DNA from: Lachnospiraceae bacterium
GTDB lineage: Bacteria > Bacillota > Clostridia > Lachnospirales > Lachnospiraceae
Assembly (NCBI GenBank): GCA_017962825.1
Contig: JAGCUO010000197.1
Span: 32,043-96,042, forward strand
DNA: 64,000 bases
Direction: 5' to 3'
In this document: positions 55,163 to 63,639 of the stretch, piece after piece
How the letters are laid out: the number at the start of each line of letters is the position of its first letter
How positions within the stretch are numbered: the first letter of the stretch is position 1
Program-made: the position numbers and the translations under genes
Notes under the pieces: generated by a model
The model's input: only the letters and a program-made list of their open reading frames with translations
Told to the model about the DNA's origin: nothing
Databases searched by the model: none

Positions 55163-55315
55163 ATAGAATATCCTCAAGTTCTATTAGTGAACAACTACAA
55201 TATAATGATATGTCATAAAAGCAATATGCCGCAACAAATATCGCTTTTTTATTCAGAGGGGAGCTTATAATGCGATATTTCCGGCGGCATAATTACTTTT
55301 TTTATTCTTGTATAC

Positions 55316-55387
55316 TTTATATATGCATACGATACTTTTCAATACCCATTGCAGAAAACGGAAAAATATTGCAGATAACGGACAAAT
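55316..55387 (-). promoter_or_regulatory. agr box 3 and promoter of the unknown membrane-anchored protein gene
   Basis: Direct repeats at 55348-55367 and 55368-55387, period 20, TTTCCGTTTTCTGCA and TGTCCGTTATCTGCA in gene direction, followed by ATGGGTATTG. TATAAA (-10, 55316-55321) starts exactly 27 bases from the repeat edge, as at agrB. Confidence 0.8.
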
Positions 55388-56143
55388 TCATCTTTTTGCA
55401 AGGATTGTATACCAATCAATATTTTCAAAACTGTCCATTGAGATATTTGAAGGAAATGAATAAAGCTGAATATCACTATATCCAAGTTCCTTAAGCTTAT
55501 CTGTAATAATACCTTTGGAAATCGGATTATAGTGTTCCTCAAACGTCTCCTTCCTGTATATCTTCCGATCCTTTTCGAATGTGTAGAGAAGGTTGAAGGT
55601 CATGGAGCCATCAGTGTTGTAGTCCCACACCTGCATGAGATTGACTCTTTCACCGTTAACGAAGAAAGGATCATAGAGATAGAACCTCTTCTTCTCCCGC
55701 AGAATCTTATCCCAATTTCTAATATCAATATAGATATATCCATTGTCTGACACATGCTCATCCATCTGCTCCAATACCCGGAGAACATCTTCGTTGGAAA
55801 CATATGCAAGAGAATTACCTGTGCTTGCAACCACATCAAATTTTCGGTCTCCCCAACAGGAAAGGTCTCTGAAGTCAGCCGTTTTAAGATCCGGATCAAA
55901 TCCCTTATCGGAAATCTTCTTATTGCATCTGGCAAGCATCTCATTGCTGAGATCAGAGCCACTAAGAGCTATACCAAGATCCAATACCGGCAGAGTTACA
56001 CTTCCGGAACCGATGCTGATATCCAGCATAGAGACTATTTTCTTTCCTTCAAACAGATTCTCCCAATGCTTTTTATAGGCTTTATATCTATCCTCACTTT
56101 CTATCAGATCATAGATATCCGCCTTGTCGTACAAACTTCCCAT
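55388..56143 (-). CDS. class I SAM-dependent methyltransferase
   Basis: 251 residues. The SAM-binding loop is VSMLDISIGSGSVTLPVLDLG, with the acidic residue after beta-2 in LSGSDLSNEMLARC, and FDVVASTGNSLAYVSNEDVL after beta-4. No substrate-specific motif is seen. It ends one base after agr box 3 and follows the small membrane protein gene by four bases, so it lies at the end of a separate transcript. Confidence 0.88.
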   Translation of the reverse strand: MGSLYDKADIYDLIESEDRYKAYKKHWENLFEGKKIVSMLDISIGSGSVTLPVLDLGIALSGSDLSNEMLARCNKKISDKGFDPDLKTADFRDLSCWGDRKFDVVASTGNSLAYVSNEDVLRVLEQMDEHVSDNGYIYIDIRNWDKILREKKRFYLYDPFFVNGERVNLMQVWDYNTDGSMTFNLLYTFEKDRKIYRKETFEEHYNPISKGIITDKLKELGYSDIQLYSFPSNISMDSFENIDWYTILAKR

Positions 56144-56147
56144 TTTC

Positions 56148-56462
56148 TTACCCTATCAAAACTATTACCAAAACCAATATGCAGCTTATGATTGCATTTA
56201 CTATGACGAATATACCGGTATATTTTTCCTGGTATTTTTGCAGATCCGGAATTTTGCGTTTTTCCTCATCTGTCATTCTCCATGTCGCAGGAAACAAAGC
56301 AGCGCAAGAAAGGATCAGAAACACTAATAAAGATACGAAGAGCAGAATTACTGCCACTCCGACGTCTCCCTTAGGATGGCTGATCTTATAAATTCCTGTC
56401 AGCAAAATGATCAGAATCATAAGAAACTCCACGCATTTTTGCCATTTATTGAACTTAGTCAT
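56148..56462 (-). CDS. small membrane protein, three helices, unknown function
   Basis: 104 residues with hydrophobic segments at about 11-27, 34-58 and 82-104, and a cytoplasmic loop WRMTDEEKRKIPDLQKYQEK. The layout recalls DUF3784/SdpI-like small membrane proteins, but I would not assign a family. It is between a small conserved protein and the methyltransferase gene. Confidence 0.7.
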   Translation of the reverse strand: MTKFNKWQKCVEFLMILIILLTGIYKISHPKGDVGVAVILLFVSLLVFLILSCAALFPATWRMTDEEKRKIPDLQKYQEKYTGIFVIVNAIISCILVLVIVLIG

Positions 56463-56486
56463 CTGACACCTTCCTATCTGGATAAT

Positions 56487-56717
56487 TCAGTATTCTTTAT
56501 CCACGTGATCTAATCCGTAGGTCTTCATGAACAGGTTAAGGTCTGAGTTATCTCTGATGAACATGACTTCCGAGAACTGCCCGGTAGTTTTGTTCTTGAA
56601 TCCCGCAACCTGTTCACCGTTGCATATGGAGGCTTTTATTATGGGTTTTTCTATCTCGGGATCATACTTATAAGATGGTGCATTAGGTATCTTCGATTTA
56701 AAAAATCCGAATCCCAT
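56487..56717 (-). CDS. small conserved hypothetical protein
   Basis: 76 residues, soluble. N-terminal MGFGFFKSKIPNAPSYKYDP is followed by IIKASICNGEQVAGFKN and VMFIRDNSDLNLFMKTYGLD. I recall similar short proteins in gut Firmicutes with no established function. It follows the next gene by 12 bases and has GAGG before the ATG. Confidence 0.75.
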   Translation of the reverse strand: MGFGFFKSKIPNAPSYKYDPEIEKPIIKASICNGEQVAGFKNKTTGQFSEVMFIRDNSDLNLFMKTYGLDHVDKEY

Positions 56718-56729
56718 AACAGCCTCCTC

Positions 56730-58112
56730 TCATTGCAGGTCCATCTGTTCGGTCGTAAGGTTGCCGTTCCACTCATTCCCGTCGCAGCGATGATATTCGG
56801 TAAAAGTATTTCCGCTTTCCATAGTATATACTACCTTGAATACCTGTCCGTCTTCAATACTCATGGGATAATTATAGTAGGGCAGGACATTACCTGTGGT
56901 AGGCACATCTTTAAAATCTTCGTAAGCATCTTCGATTCTCCAAACATCGCGGCGCTTATATCCGGGAAGCGAATTCGTCAGATCTATGCTTCCGAAATAA
57001 GATGCCGTATATTCCTTGCCGTTTATGGTTAAAGTTTCCACAGAGACTGCTTCCGTATTATTCAAATACACTGTCTCATATAAATTCTCACTGCTGACTC
57101 TTTCACCATAGAGTTCCCTCAAGGCATTTCCGAGGCATGGAACTGTCCACGTTCCGTAATTCATCGCATCAAGATCTGTATGGGCAGAACCGAATATACC
57201 CATTATTGATCTTCCGTCCATGGTCTCATATTCGCGTACAAAGTTATTAAACATCTGTATTTCTCTGTACTCGTAGTCCTCATCCTTATAGAACTTTTTT
57301 CCCTGCTCGATATTCTCAATTGTGAGAATATATTCTTCGGAGCTTTCGGTATATCCGTTATTCAGCAGATATTTCAGATATCTCTCTCCGGTCGTATCAT
57401 ACTGATGTCCTACATCTATTCCGTGAAAGACTGTTTCGGGACATTCTGTTTTGATCCGGAAAAAGAAATCCCGAACCACGGGAGAATAGCCTTGTGATCC
57501 TTCCCAATCACAGAAAACATCATAAAAAATTATATCGCCATCTGCCTTCATCCATAAGTTCAAAAACTGAGCAGTATAATAGGGATCTTCAACGAACAGA
57601 TCTCTCATTCCCAGATCATAGTACTCTTTCCAGATTTCCAATTCTTTATCAAGAATTTTCTCATCGGCATGTGCTTCACCGTAAAGGTATATATTTCCGT
57701 AAGTATCCGGAACTTCAACCTTGGAAGTGACATTGTAGCTTCCGGTGAAATCCTCAGCTTTTACGCTGAATATCACACGACCCGATGCAGGTATAAGAAA
57801 TGTATCGCTTCCGATATCCGTCTTTTCAAAGACAACATCATCCCCGCTCTTGACAGTAACAGAAAGAGTCCCGCTTTTAGCCTCGGATGTAAATCTAAGG
57901 TATCCGATTTCGGGAAAGACCGGCTTAACAAATGTCCCACTGAAATTCGACAGTGAAACATCCCACTCATGCATACGCGCCCTGTCCGAATATCCTCCGA
58001 TCGCTCCTATCCTTATACTGATAAAGCCGAAATAGTTTAACATTCCGAAGAAGCCGATAAGTACAAGGGCGAAAAGTACAGATACAATTGTCTTCTTTGC
58101 TTTCTTACTCAT
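56730..58112 (-). CDS. membrane-anchored protein with EreA/ChaN-like pattern, unknown function
   Basis: 460 residues. An N-terminal membrane helix (about 8-31) precedes a large extracytoplasmic region. The stretch NIYLYGEAHADEKILDKELE, then LFVEDPYYTAQFLN and IMGIFGSAHTDLDAM resembles the GE-H / E / GxxH pattern of erythromycin-esterase/ChaN-like folds, with two conserved His. The assignment is tentative. It follows the DUF2812 gene by two bases in the PadR-led operon. Confidence 0.65.
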   Translation of the reverse strand: MSKKAKKTIVSVLFALVLIGFFGMLNYFGFISIRIGAIGGYSDRARMHEWDVSLSNFSGTFVKPVFPEIGYLRFTSEAKSGTLSVTVKSGDDVVFEKTDIGSDTFLIPASGRVIFSVKAEDFTGSYNVTSKVEVPDTYGNIYLYGEAHADEKILDKELEIWKEYYDLGMRDLFVEDPYYTAQFLNLWMKADGDIIFYDVFCDWEGSQGYSPVVRDFFFRIKTECPETVFHGIDVGHQYDTTGERYLKYLLNNGYTESSEEYILTIENIEQGKKFYKDEDYEYREIQMFNNFVREYETMDGRSIMGIFGSAHTDLDAMNYGTWTVPCLGNALRELYGERVSSENLYETVYLNNTEAVSVETLTINGKEYTASYFGSIDLTNSLPGYKRRDVWRIEDAYEDFKDVPTTGNVLPYYNYPMSIEDGQVFKVVYTMESGNTFTEYHRCDGNEWNGNLTTEQMDLQ

Positions 58113-58114
58113 AA

Positions 58115-58717
58115 CTATTCCTCAATTCCGGATCTCTTCTTATCCCTGAAATACCTGACAAGATTAACAAAGAATCCTGCCAAAAATACAAGTGCAACCG
58201 CGTACCAGATAAGCATCATTTTTATATCCGCAAGTGATATTGCTCCGATAACGGTAAACAGCAGAAACAACATAAAATATGGAATCAAAAACTTAGCGTA
58301 ATAATTTGCTTTATCGTTATTTGTAGTGTGCAGCTCGAAAGGCGTTCCGTCGTTTTTCTTTTCAACGATAAGAAGTGCTCTCTCCATTACCGTCTGGTAA
58401 TCCGCAAATTTGCTTCCTTTATCGGCAAGCTTCCTCCACAGGACATTTCCTATATCGAAATCCAGGTTCACGTTTTTGAAGAAGATCTTATAACCCATAT
58501 CTTCAAGAAACGAAGCGTAGTCCTTGCCGTCCGTCTTGGACTTATCACCGATATACTCGATCTGGTATATGTATTCCGAAGGCTCACAGGTTTCAAATTC
58601 GTAGAACAGCCTTCCGCACTTAACCAGCCTGTAGCCCTTAGATGCCATTTTATTGAGCCAGTTTCTCTGGGCATCTATGAACCCTGCATAATATCTTGCC
58701 TTTACAATGTTATTCAT
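58115..58717 (-). CDS. DUF2812 domain membrane protein
   Basis: 200 residues from ATG 58717, whose GGAGG lies in the last codons of the PadR gene. The N-terminal DUF2812 domain shows AQRNWLNKMASKGYRLVKCG, YEFETCEPSEYIYQIEYIG and ASFLEDMGYKIFFKNVN. Two membrane helices (about 140-160 and 165-187) follow. Such proteins are regularly paired with PadR repressors in Firmicutes; function unknown. Confidence 0.85.
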   Translation of the reverse strand: MNNIVKARYYAGFIDAQRNWLNKMASKGYRLVKCGRLFYEFETCEPSEYIYQIEYIGDKSKTDGKDYASFLEDMGYKIFFKNVNLDFDIGNVLWRKLADKGSKFADYQTVMERALLIVEKKNDGTPFELHTTNNDKANYYAKFLIPYFMLFLLFTVIGAISLADIKMMLIWYAVALVFLAGFFVNLVRYFRDKKRSGIEE

Positions 58718-58719
58718 GA

Positions 58720-59037
58720 TCAACCTCCAATAATTCCGGATGCAATCTCGGTTAAGTCTTTAAGTCTCTGCAGTTCAGCCGCTGCTACTTCTTTGCCTTT
58801 TGAAGTGATCACGTACTCTTTTTTACGGCCGTCAGCATCTCCGAAAGGTTCGATCCATTCTTTTTCCAGAAGTGAATTAATGGCTCCGTATAATGTTCCG
58901 GCTCCCAAAGTAAGTCTTCCATCCGTTTTTTCTTCTATAAACTGCATGATCGCATACCCATGCTTCGGTTCGTATAAAGCCAGCAATATAAAGAATGTAA
59001 CTTCCGTAAGAGCCCCGCCTTTAACGTTGTCCCTCAT
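58720..59037 (-). CDS. PadR family transcriptional regulator
   Basis: 105 residues. Winged helix: LTEVTFFILLALYEPKHGYA, RLTLGAGTLYGAINSLLEKE and GRKKEYVITSKGKEVAA, typical of the short PadR-s1 group. It starts after GAGGGGATAGAA. It probably represses its own operon (with DUF2812 and the membrane-anchored protein) through the perfect inverted repeat upstream. Confidence 0.93.
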   Translation of the reverse strand: MRDNVKGGALTEVTFFILLALYEPKHGYAIMQFIEEKTDGRLTLGAGTLYGAINSLLEKEWIEPFGDADGRKKEYVITSKGKEVAAAELQRLKDLTEIASGIIGG

Positions 59038-59056
59038 TTCTATCCCCTCACATTTA

Positions 59057-59104
59057 TTACGTTTACTGTAATAATTATATATCAGTAAACGTAATAGTTG
59101 TCAA
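59057..59104 (-). promoter_or_regulatory. PadR operator and promoter
   Basis: A perfect 12-bp inverted repeat TTACGTTTACTG (59057-59068) / CAGTAAACGTAA (59083-59094) frames the -10 region (TATATA or TATAAT, 59074-59081). TTGACA (-35) is at 59099-59104. Binding would cover both promoter boxes. Confidence 0.85.
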
Positions 59105-59105
59105 C

Positions 59106-59136
59106 AAAAAACACACTCCGAAGAGTGTGTTTTTTT
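59106..59136 (-). terminator. terminator of the small agr-box membrane protein gene
   Basis: Stem ACACACTC/GAGTGTGT with loop CGAA, extended by A/T pairs, and T runs on both strands. Confidence 0.9.
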
Positions 59137-59156
59137 CAGAATTTGGAAAAGAAAGA

Positions 59157-59753
59157 TTAAGAAGATTTAAGTATGCTACACAAAAAATCGTATTCATCTA
59201 AAGTAAATTTTTCCGTACATGTTTTATTATCTTTGGTTATAATTTCACATTTCTTTATCCCAGTTCCCATAATGTCATAAGCATTTATTTCAACAATTTC
59301 TTTAATTTCATCATAGTTCATTCCGAAAGATCCGGAAACATATGATTTTCCCCCAAAAATAACTATAAATGAATAAAACAACGATGCAAAATACGATACG
59401 AGAAGCATTCCCATCTGCCATAACAAACGATTCTCGATCCATGCTACTCTGTCTTTGTAAACCATTAATATTCCTACAAAAACCATTAAGAGCATACAAA
59501 CAATCAAAAGTTCGTACATCTTCAGACATCTTGTTGCACTTACAGAAATATATATTGCATCTTTTTTTCTCTTTTGAAAAATAATGTACTTATAAACAAA
59601 AATGCAAATCAAAAATGCTAAAGCATAGAACTGATAATATACCCTGTTTAAATCTGAGGAATATCGCGCTCCAATAATCAAGATTATAAAAACCAAACTA
59701 TATAATGCACACTTTATCGCTTGCTTATATGTAAATGGATAATAGTACTTCAT
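59157..59753 (-). CDS. membrane protein of unknown function under an agr-box-like promoter
   Basis: 198 residues. Four membrane segments (about 12-28, 38-57, 80-98, 110-133) are followed by a soluble tail of about 60 residues (MNYDEIKEIVEINAYDIMGT). GGAGACTGAATA precedes the ATG. I do not recognise a family. Low G+C and Ile/Tyr-rich composition set it apart from its neighbours. A degenerate copy of the paired repeat lies upstream. Confidence 0.7.
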   Translation of the reverse strand: MKYYYPFTYKQAIKCALYSLVFIILIIGARYSSDLNRVYYQFYALAFLICIFVYKYIIFQKRKKDAIYISVSATRCLKMYELLIVCMLLMVFVGILMVYKDRVAWIENRLLWQMGMLLVSYFASLFYSFIVIFGGKSYVSGSFGMNYDEIKEIVEINAYDIMGTGIKKCEIITKDNKTCTEKFTLDEYDFLCSILKSS

Positions 59754-59863
59754 TATTCAGTCTCCAATATATGTATTTATCTCTAAAATCAATGATTAGC
59801 GCCTCAAACTCAGATTGTCTTATCAGTCCTCTGTATGAATAAAAACTTCTGATATAAAACGAA

Positions 59864-59932
59864 TATATACCCATTTGAAATCCAATACAATGCTACCTGC
59901 AGAAAAGGGACGTGTATTTCAGAAATCGAAAA
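59864..59932 (-). promoter_or_regulatory. agr box 4 (degenerate) and promoter
   Basis: Repeats TGCAGAAAAGGGAC (from 59898) and TTCAGAAATCGAAA (from 59918), period 20 as in boxes 1-3. TATATA (-10, 59864-59869) is 27 bases from the repeat edge. Confidence 0.55.
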
Positions 59933-59958
59933 AAAGCGCCCTCTTCTCAGAGAGCGCT
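59928..59958 (-). terminator. terminator of the small DUF3784-like gene
   Basis: A 10-bp stem AGCGCCCTCT/AGAGAGCGCT with one mismatch, then TTTTTTT on the minus strand, running into agr box 4. Confidence 0.85.
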
Positions 59959-59973
59959 CATAAACGTGATAAA

Positions 59974-60294
59974 TTATTTATCCTGATTTGAAACGGATAT
60001 GTAGGTGTATGCCACCAAAAGCCCGATGGTAAGTGCCATCACACCAAGTAAGGTGACAATGAACATGGCGGAATTTTGCTTAAAGAACAGGAATGGAATT
60101 CCCAATACTTCATAAATAAACGCATATACAAACCACAGTAAAGCAACCTGATGATTGTACTTGATCGGATCTTTTACCTGAGGAGCCTTTACTCCGGCAA
60201 AAAATCCTACTTCCGTCTTAGAAAACCACGCCCACAGTCCGATACCGACAAACATGAGCGCGACAATTGTCCAAATGATAAATGCGACTACCAT
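59974..60294 (-). CDS. small membrane protein, DUF3784-like
   Basis: 106 residues from the ATG at 60294; an in-frame TTG eight codons upstream is the alternative. Three membrane segments with a loop FFAGVKAPQVKDPIKYNHQV between the first two, similar to the small DUF3784/SdpI-like group. No function known. It is monocistronic, with a terminator after it. Confidence 0.65.
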   Translation of the reverse strand: MVVAFIIWTIVALMFVGIGLWAWFSKTEVGFFAGVKAPQVKDPIKYNHQVALLWFVYAFIYEVLGIPFLFFKQNSAMFIVTLLGVMALTIGLLVAYTYISVSNQDK

Positions 60295-60367
60295 ACTTGT
60301 TCCAACCCCTTCGAACAACTAAAGTCAACACATATTTTACTCTTTTACTCCGCACATAACAATCATA

Positions 60368-60874
60368 TTATGTGATGAAATGCACTTCCCATGCGATTAT
60401 CCACAGGAACAGAAGAATAACGCCCACAGATACGGCCTTTTTGGCCTTCGACCCGTAAATCCTGTCTATAACAGGCACTATAAACTTCATGAACAGTAGT
60501 GCCATAATTCCGAACAGGCAGCTGCTGACAGCAGATATCCTGCCCTGAAAATTCAGCGGCCAGCCCCTGTAAGTCCATAATATCCTGTGGAATCTGTATT
60601 CCAGAACGATCGCAGTCATGTATTCAACCGCAGTTGTGATGATCACGCTTCCGGTAAATATCAGAAAAGGATTCTTGATCTTCCGAAATACGAAATACAA
60701 GATCAGCATCCCGACCCCGTAGATCGGACAACAGGGAATATGCAAAACGCCCCTGTCATAATATGTTCCGAATACCACGTACACGCAGGTGACTTCGTAC
60801 AGCCATCCGATAAACGAAGCCAGCAGAAACATCAGCATGTATTTGGTTACGTTCAGATAATCCTTCTCCGCCAT
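60368..60874 (-). CDS. putative ABC-transporter type IV membrane protein (CmpB family)
   Basis: 168 residues with about five membrane segments. The family pattern is seen in SFIGWLYEVTCVYVVFG, YYDRGVLHIPCCPIYGVGML and a region with EYMTAIVLEYRFHRILWTY. Despite the name no transport role is established. Its ATG overlaps the stop of the acylphosphatase gene (TAATG). Confidence 0.85.
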   Translation of the reverse strand: MAEKDYLNVTKYMLMFLLASFIGWLYEVTCVYVVFGTYYDRGVLHIPCCPIYGVGMLILYFVFRKIKNPFLIFTGSVIITTAVEYMTAIVLEYRFHRILWTYRGWPLNFQGRISAVSSCLFGIMALLFMKFIVPVIDRIYGSKAKKAVSVGVILLFLWIIAWEVHFIT

Positions 60875-61140
60875 TACTTCACGTCAAAATATCGCTCGTC
60901 CTCAACGATCGGGACCTCTTTTTTCTCGATCTCGTCTATCTGAATGAATCTTCCGCGATCGATGGCTTTAAGCATTTCTTTAATGCTTTCCTCATCCCCC
61001 TGGACTTCCATTTCAACAGACCCATCCCACGCATTATATACCCAGCCTGTCAGCCCGAGCATATCTGCTGCTCTGGTTGCGGTCCATCTGAAACCGACAC
61101 CCTGAACACGTCCTATGAACCTGAAATGATATCTGATCAT
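60874..61140 (-). CDS. acyP: acylphosphatase
   Basis: 88 residues, full length. Phosphate-binding loop GRVQGVGFRW (catalytic Arg) and GWVYNAWDGSVEMEVQG (catalytic Asn) are both present. It hydrolyses acyl phosphates such as carbamoyl or 1,3-bisphosphoglycerate in the cytoplasm. It overlaps both neighbours by one to four bases. Confidence 0.95.
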   Translation of the reverse strand: MIRYHFRFIGRVQGVGFRWTATRAADMLGLTGWVYNAWDGSVEMEVQGDEESIKEMLKAIDRGRFIQIDEIEKKEVPIVEDERYFDVK

Positions 61141-61784
61141 GCAAAATAATCTTCTACGGAAGGAGTTACAACCTCATAATAGAATTCTCCGATGTACGGA
61201 AATCTTCTATACAGCTTTTCTTTGATCTCCGACAATACCTTTTTCTTGTCATTGCCGGGTAACGAAGATCTCACCAGCTCCAGTACAATATCGAAATCCT
61301 GTCTGGGAATTCCTCCTCCGCCGTATTCATACAGCGCCTCTTCGGCTTCCAATAAGCACTTCGATAACCTGCCATCGCCGATATTTGCACCCTGTTTCGA
61401 AGGCGCAGCGGTTCTCTTTTTCGAAGCGGAAGTACCGACCTGTTCCCTTCTCTCCGCGCTTACAAGGTCGCTCATGAAGGCAATGATATTATCATATCCC
61501 TTGTTCCTGCTGATGATGCAGACCTTGAGAGAATTCTTGTCATAAACTCCTGCAAGATATCCCATATATGCGGATATATACTTGTCCACGGATTCCATGC
61601 CCTCGGGGATGTTATCAAATATCTGGCAATTGATATCCTTTCTCTTAGGCTTATCGGAGTCCGTCAGCTTATCCTTGGTGGTAAGGAAGAAAATGACATT
61701 AGAATTCTTGGGAATACCGGAATAAGTCAGTTTAACTCCGGCGAGTTTGATGTTCTCATAATCGATAAGATAGTACGTTTCCAA
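61137..61784 (-). CDS. NYN/PIN-like domain protein
   Basis: 215 residues. An N-terminal PIN-like fold is suggested by ETYYLIDYENIKLAGV (Asp, Asn), ESVDKYISAYMGYLAG (Asp) and VCIISRNKGYDNIIAFM (late Asp), i.e. the scattered acidic residues of NYN/LabA-type nucleases. A linker and a helical C-terminal domain (about 140-215) follow. It may process RNA. Overlaps the acylphosphatase start (ATGA). Confidence 0.7.
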   Translation of the reverse strand: METYYLIDYENIKLAGVKLTYSGIPKNSNVIFFLTTKDKLTDSDKPKRKDINCQIFDNIPEGMESVDKYISAYMGYLAGVYDKNSLKVCIISRNKGYDNIIAFMSDLVSAERREQVGTSASKKRTAAPSKQGANIGDGRLSKCLLEAEEALYEYGGGGIPRQDFDIVLELVRSSLPGNDKKKVLSEIKEKLYRRFPYIGEFYYEVVTPSVEDYFA

Positions 61785-61865
61785 AACAAAGATCTCCCCT
61801 CATATTAATTTCCCTCATACAGCGATTATACTATCAACACCTGATTACGTCCATACCGCCAAAAT

Positions 61866-62534
61866 TCACGCCCTTTCTTCAAAATCCTCCCTGATCTCCG
61901 CAAACATATCCGAATCGGTAAACATGGCTCCCATATCCGCTGAACTCTTGCAAGCCCTTGCGCATCCCACTACTTTGGAGAGCACATCGTAGTTGAGCTT
62001 AGTCCCTGCCGAATCACATTTAAAGTTTACGGCTCTGCTGGCCTCTACGCCAAATCTTCCGGCTACTTCAATGGCATCGATATTGGCTCCGAGGAATATG
62101 AATTCCCAGCCGTTTTTAGACTTTTTCTTTTCAACCATCTTTTTCACCTTGTCAAAAGAATACTCTCTGCTGGCGTTCTCCATACCGTCAGTGGTTATGA
62201 TAAAGAGAGTCTTCCCGGGCTTTTCTTCCTCGGGGAGTGCTTTCTGAATCTTTCCGATACGGTGGATAGTTGAACCGAGAGCATCGAGAAGTGCGGTATT
62301 TCCCCTGACATAATAGTCCTTGTCCGTTATAGGCTCCATCTTCTTAAGATCCGCCCTGTCATGAAGGATCTCGCTGACCCCGTCGAAAAGAATGGTGGAT
62401 ATGACCGCATCCCCTTCTTCCCTCTGCTGCTTTTCCAGCATCGAGTTATATCCGCCTATGGTTTCTGCTTCAAGTCCTCTCATGGATCCGCTTCTGTCCA
62501 ATATAAAAACAACCTCTGTTAATCCCTTCTTCAT
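61866..62534 (-). CDS. von Willebrand factor A domain protein (TerY-like)
   Basis: 222 residues. The complete metal-ion-dependent adhesion site is present: FILDRSGSM (DxSxS), RGNTALLDALG (Thr) and ITTDGMENAS (Asp). No signal peptide, so cytoplasmic, as in TerY-type proteins. It lies about 100 bases downstream of a gene with a C-terminal helical domain I associate with VWA genes in Clostridia. Confidence 0.9.
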   Translation of the reverse strand: MKKGLTEVVFILDRSGSMRGLEAETIGGYNSMLEKQQREEGDAVISTILFDGVSEILHDRADLKKMEPITDKDYYVRGNTALLDALGSTIHRIGKIQKALPEEEKPGKTLFIITTDGMENASREYSFDKVKKMVEKKKSKNGWEFIFLGANIDAIEVAGRFGVEASRAVNFKCDSAGTKLNYDVLSKVVGCARACKSSADMGAMFTDSDMFAEIREDFEERA

Positions 62535-62640
62535 ATCATTTACCTCTCTTTCTTAAGCTTCCGGTCACCCGGTGTTTTGTTTTCTGAGATAAATATATGG
62601 GATAACAGAGGTTAAAAGGTCGCCTGCAAAGCGACATTTA

Positions 62641-63621
62641 TCATCCGCCTATGGTAGGCTGATCATGTTCAAAAAGCGCAAGGTTTATCTGATATATATC
62701 AAATACTTTATTTTCAATGAAATACATAATGATAAGGTCGAATACGCTGCTTTCGGAAAAGGCATATCCCGCTCTTGCGATAAAATCCCTGGATTCATCG
62801 GGATTAAGTTCCAACGCCAGTGCAAATGCCACCGCAGTTATCTTCTTGGGCTGATATGAGGGATTGGATCGTATCTTGGAAAAGAGCTTTCTGTCCACAT
62901 TAGCCTTTTTATACACTTCCGCATCAGTATATCCTTTTTCGTCGATGATACTGAGAAGCGTCTCCTGCCATGTATCCGAGAGATGTTTGACCCTTTCATC
63001 AAGTGACATCCCGGCCGCCGCAGACATTGCAGCCATGGGTACACTACCCATTAAATAATCGTCCGGCTTATCATATCTTGCAGCGGATTCACAGGGCTCG
63101 GAAGCACGGAATGCCTTAAATGATCTTTTCCTGACAGGTTCTTCGTATACCGGCTCCTCATAGGAACACTCTTCATCCTTCAGAGAAAAGTTCATAAGCT
63201 CGAAGCTGTCCAGCTTACTCATCAGATATTCATCGATCCCCGATGAGATCTCTTCGGGAAGATCCGTTTCATGATCTTCCGACGCAGCCAAAATAACCAG
63301 CAGGTCCCGGTCCGGCAAGGATTCTCCCGCAAGGGATAACGCATCCGATACGGAGACTTCATCCGGCACGGGGATCATAATGCTGTAAAGCCCCAATTGA
63401 ACTGCGGTTTTAATGCATTCGTTCAACAATCTGTCGAATGCCCATTTATCATCAGCCGTAAAAATATATCTCGATCCCGGTTCATCCGAAAGTACATAAG
63501 CAATCTCTGTAGAGCCGGTACCCGCATATCTTACAACCGCATCGGCATAGATATCCGCTATTTCATTTTTGATCAACTGATATGTCAAAGCACTTAGTCC
63601 ATAAAATGACATCTTTGTCAT
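62641..63621 (-). CDS. hypothetical protein with a C-terminal helical (XRE-like) domain
   Basis: 326 residues. The N-terminal half (about 1-150) is uncharacterised; a Glu/Pro-rich linker with EEPVYEEPV follows. The C-terminal ~110 residues (DAEVYKKANVDRKLFSKIRS, then KKITAVAFALALELN and AGYAFSESSVFDLIIMYFI) form a helical domain similar to helix-turn-helix units found next to VWA/TerY proteins in Clostridia. Function unknown. The ribosome site is weak, so the start may be the second ATG at 63612. Confidence 0.75.
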   Translation of the reverse strand: MTKMSFYGLSALTYQLIKNEIADIYADAVVRYAGTGSTEIAYVLSDEPGSRYIFTADDKWAFDRLLNECIKTAVQLGLYSIMIPVPDEVSVSDALSLAGESLPDRDLLVILAASEDHETDLPEEISSGIDEYLMSKLDSFELMNFSLKDEECSYEEPVYEEPVRKRSFKAFRASEPCESAARYDKPDDYLMGSVPMAAMSAAAGMSLDERVKHLSDTWQETLLSIIDEKGYTDAEVYKKANVDRKLFSKIRSNPSYQPKKITAVAFALALELNPDESRDFIARAGYAFSESSVFDLIIMYFIENKVFDIYQINLALFEHDQPTIGG

Positions 63622-63639
63622 ATATCCATCCAGAGAATG

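Noticed and set aside
50363-55387. The repeated TGCAGAAAACGGACAAA sequences as a CRISPR array or transposon ends.
   Set aside because: They occur as pairs with a 20-base period, kilobases apart, always at the same distance from a promoter, without spacers or inverted termini.
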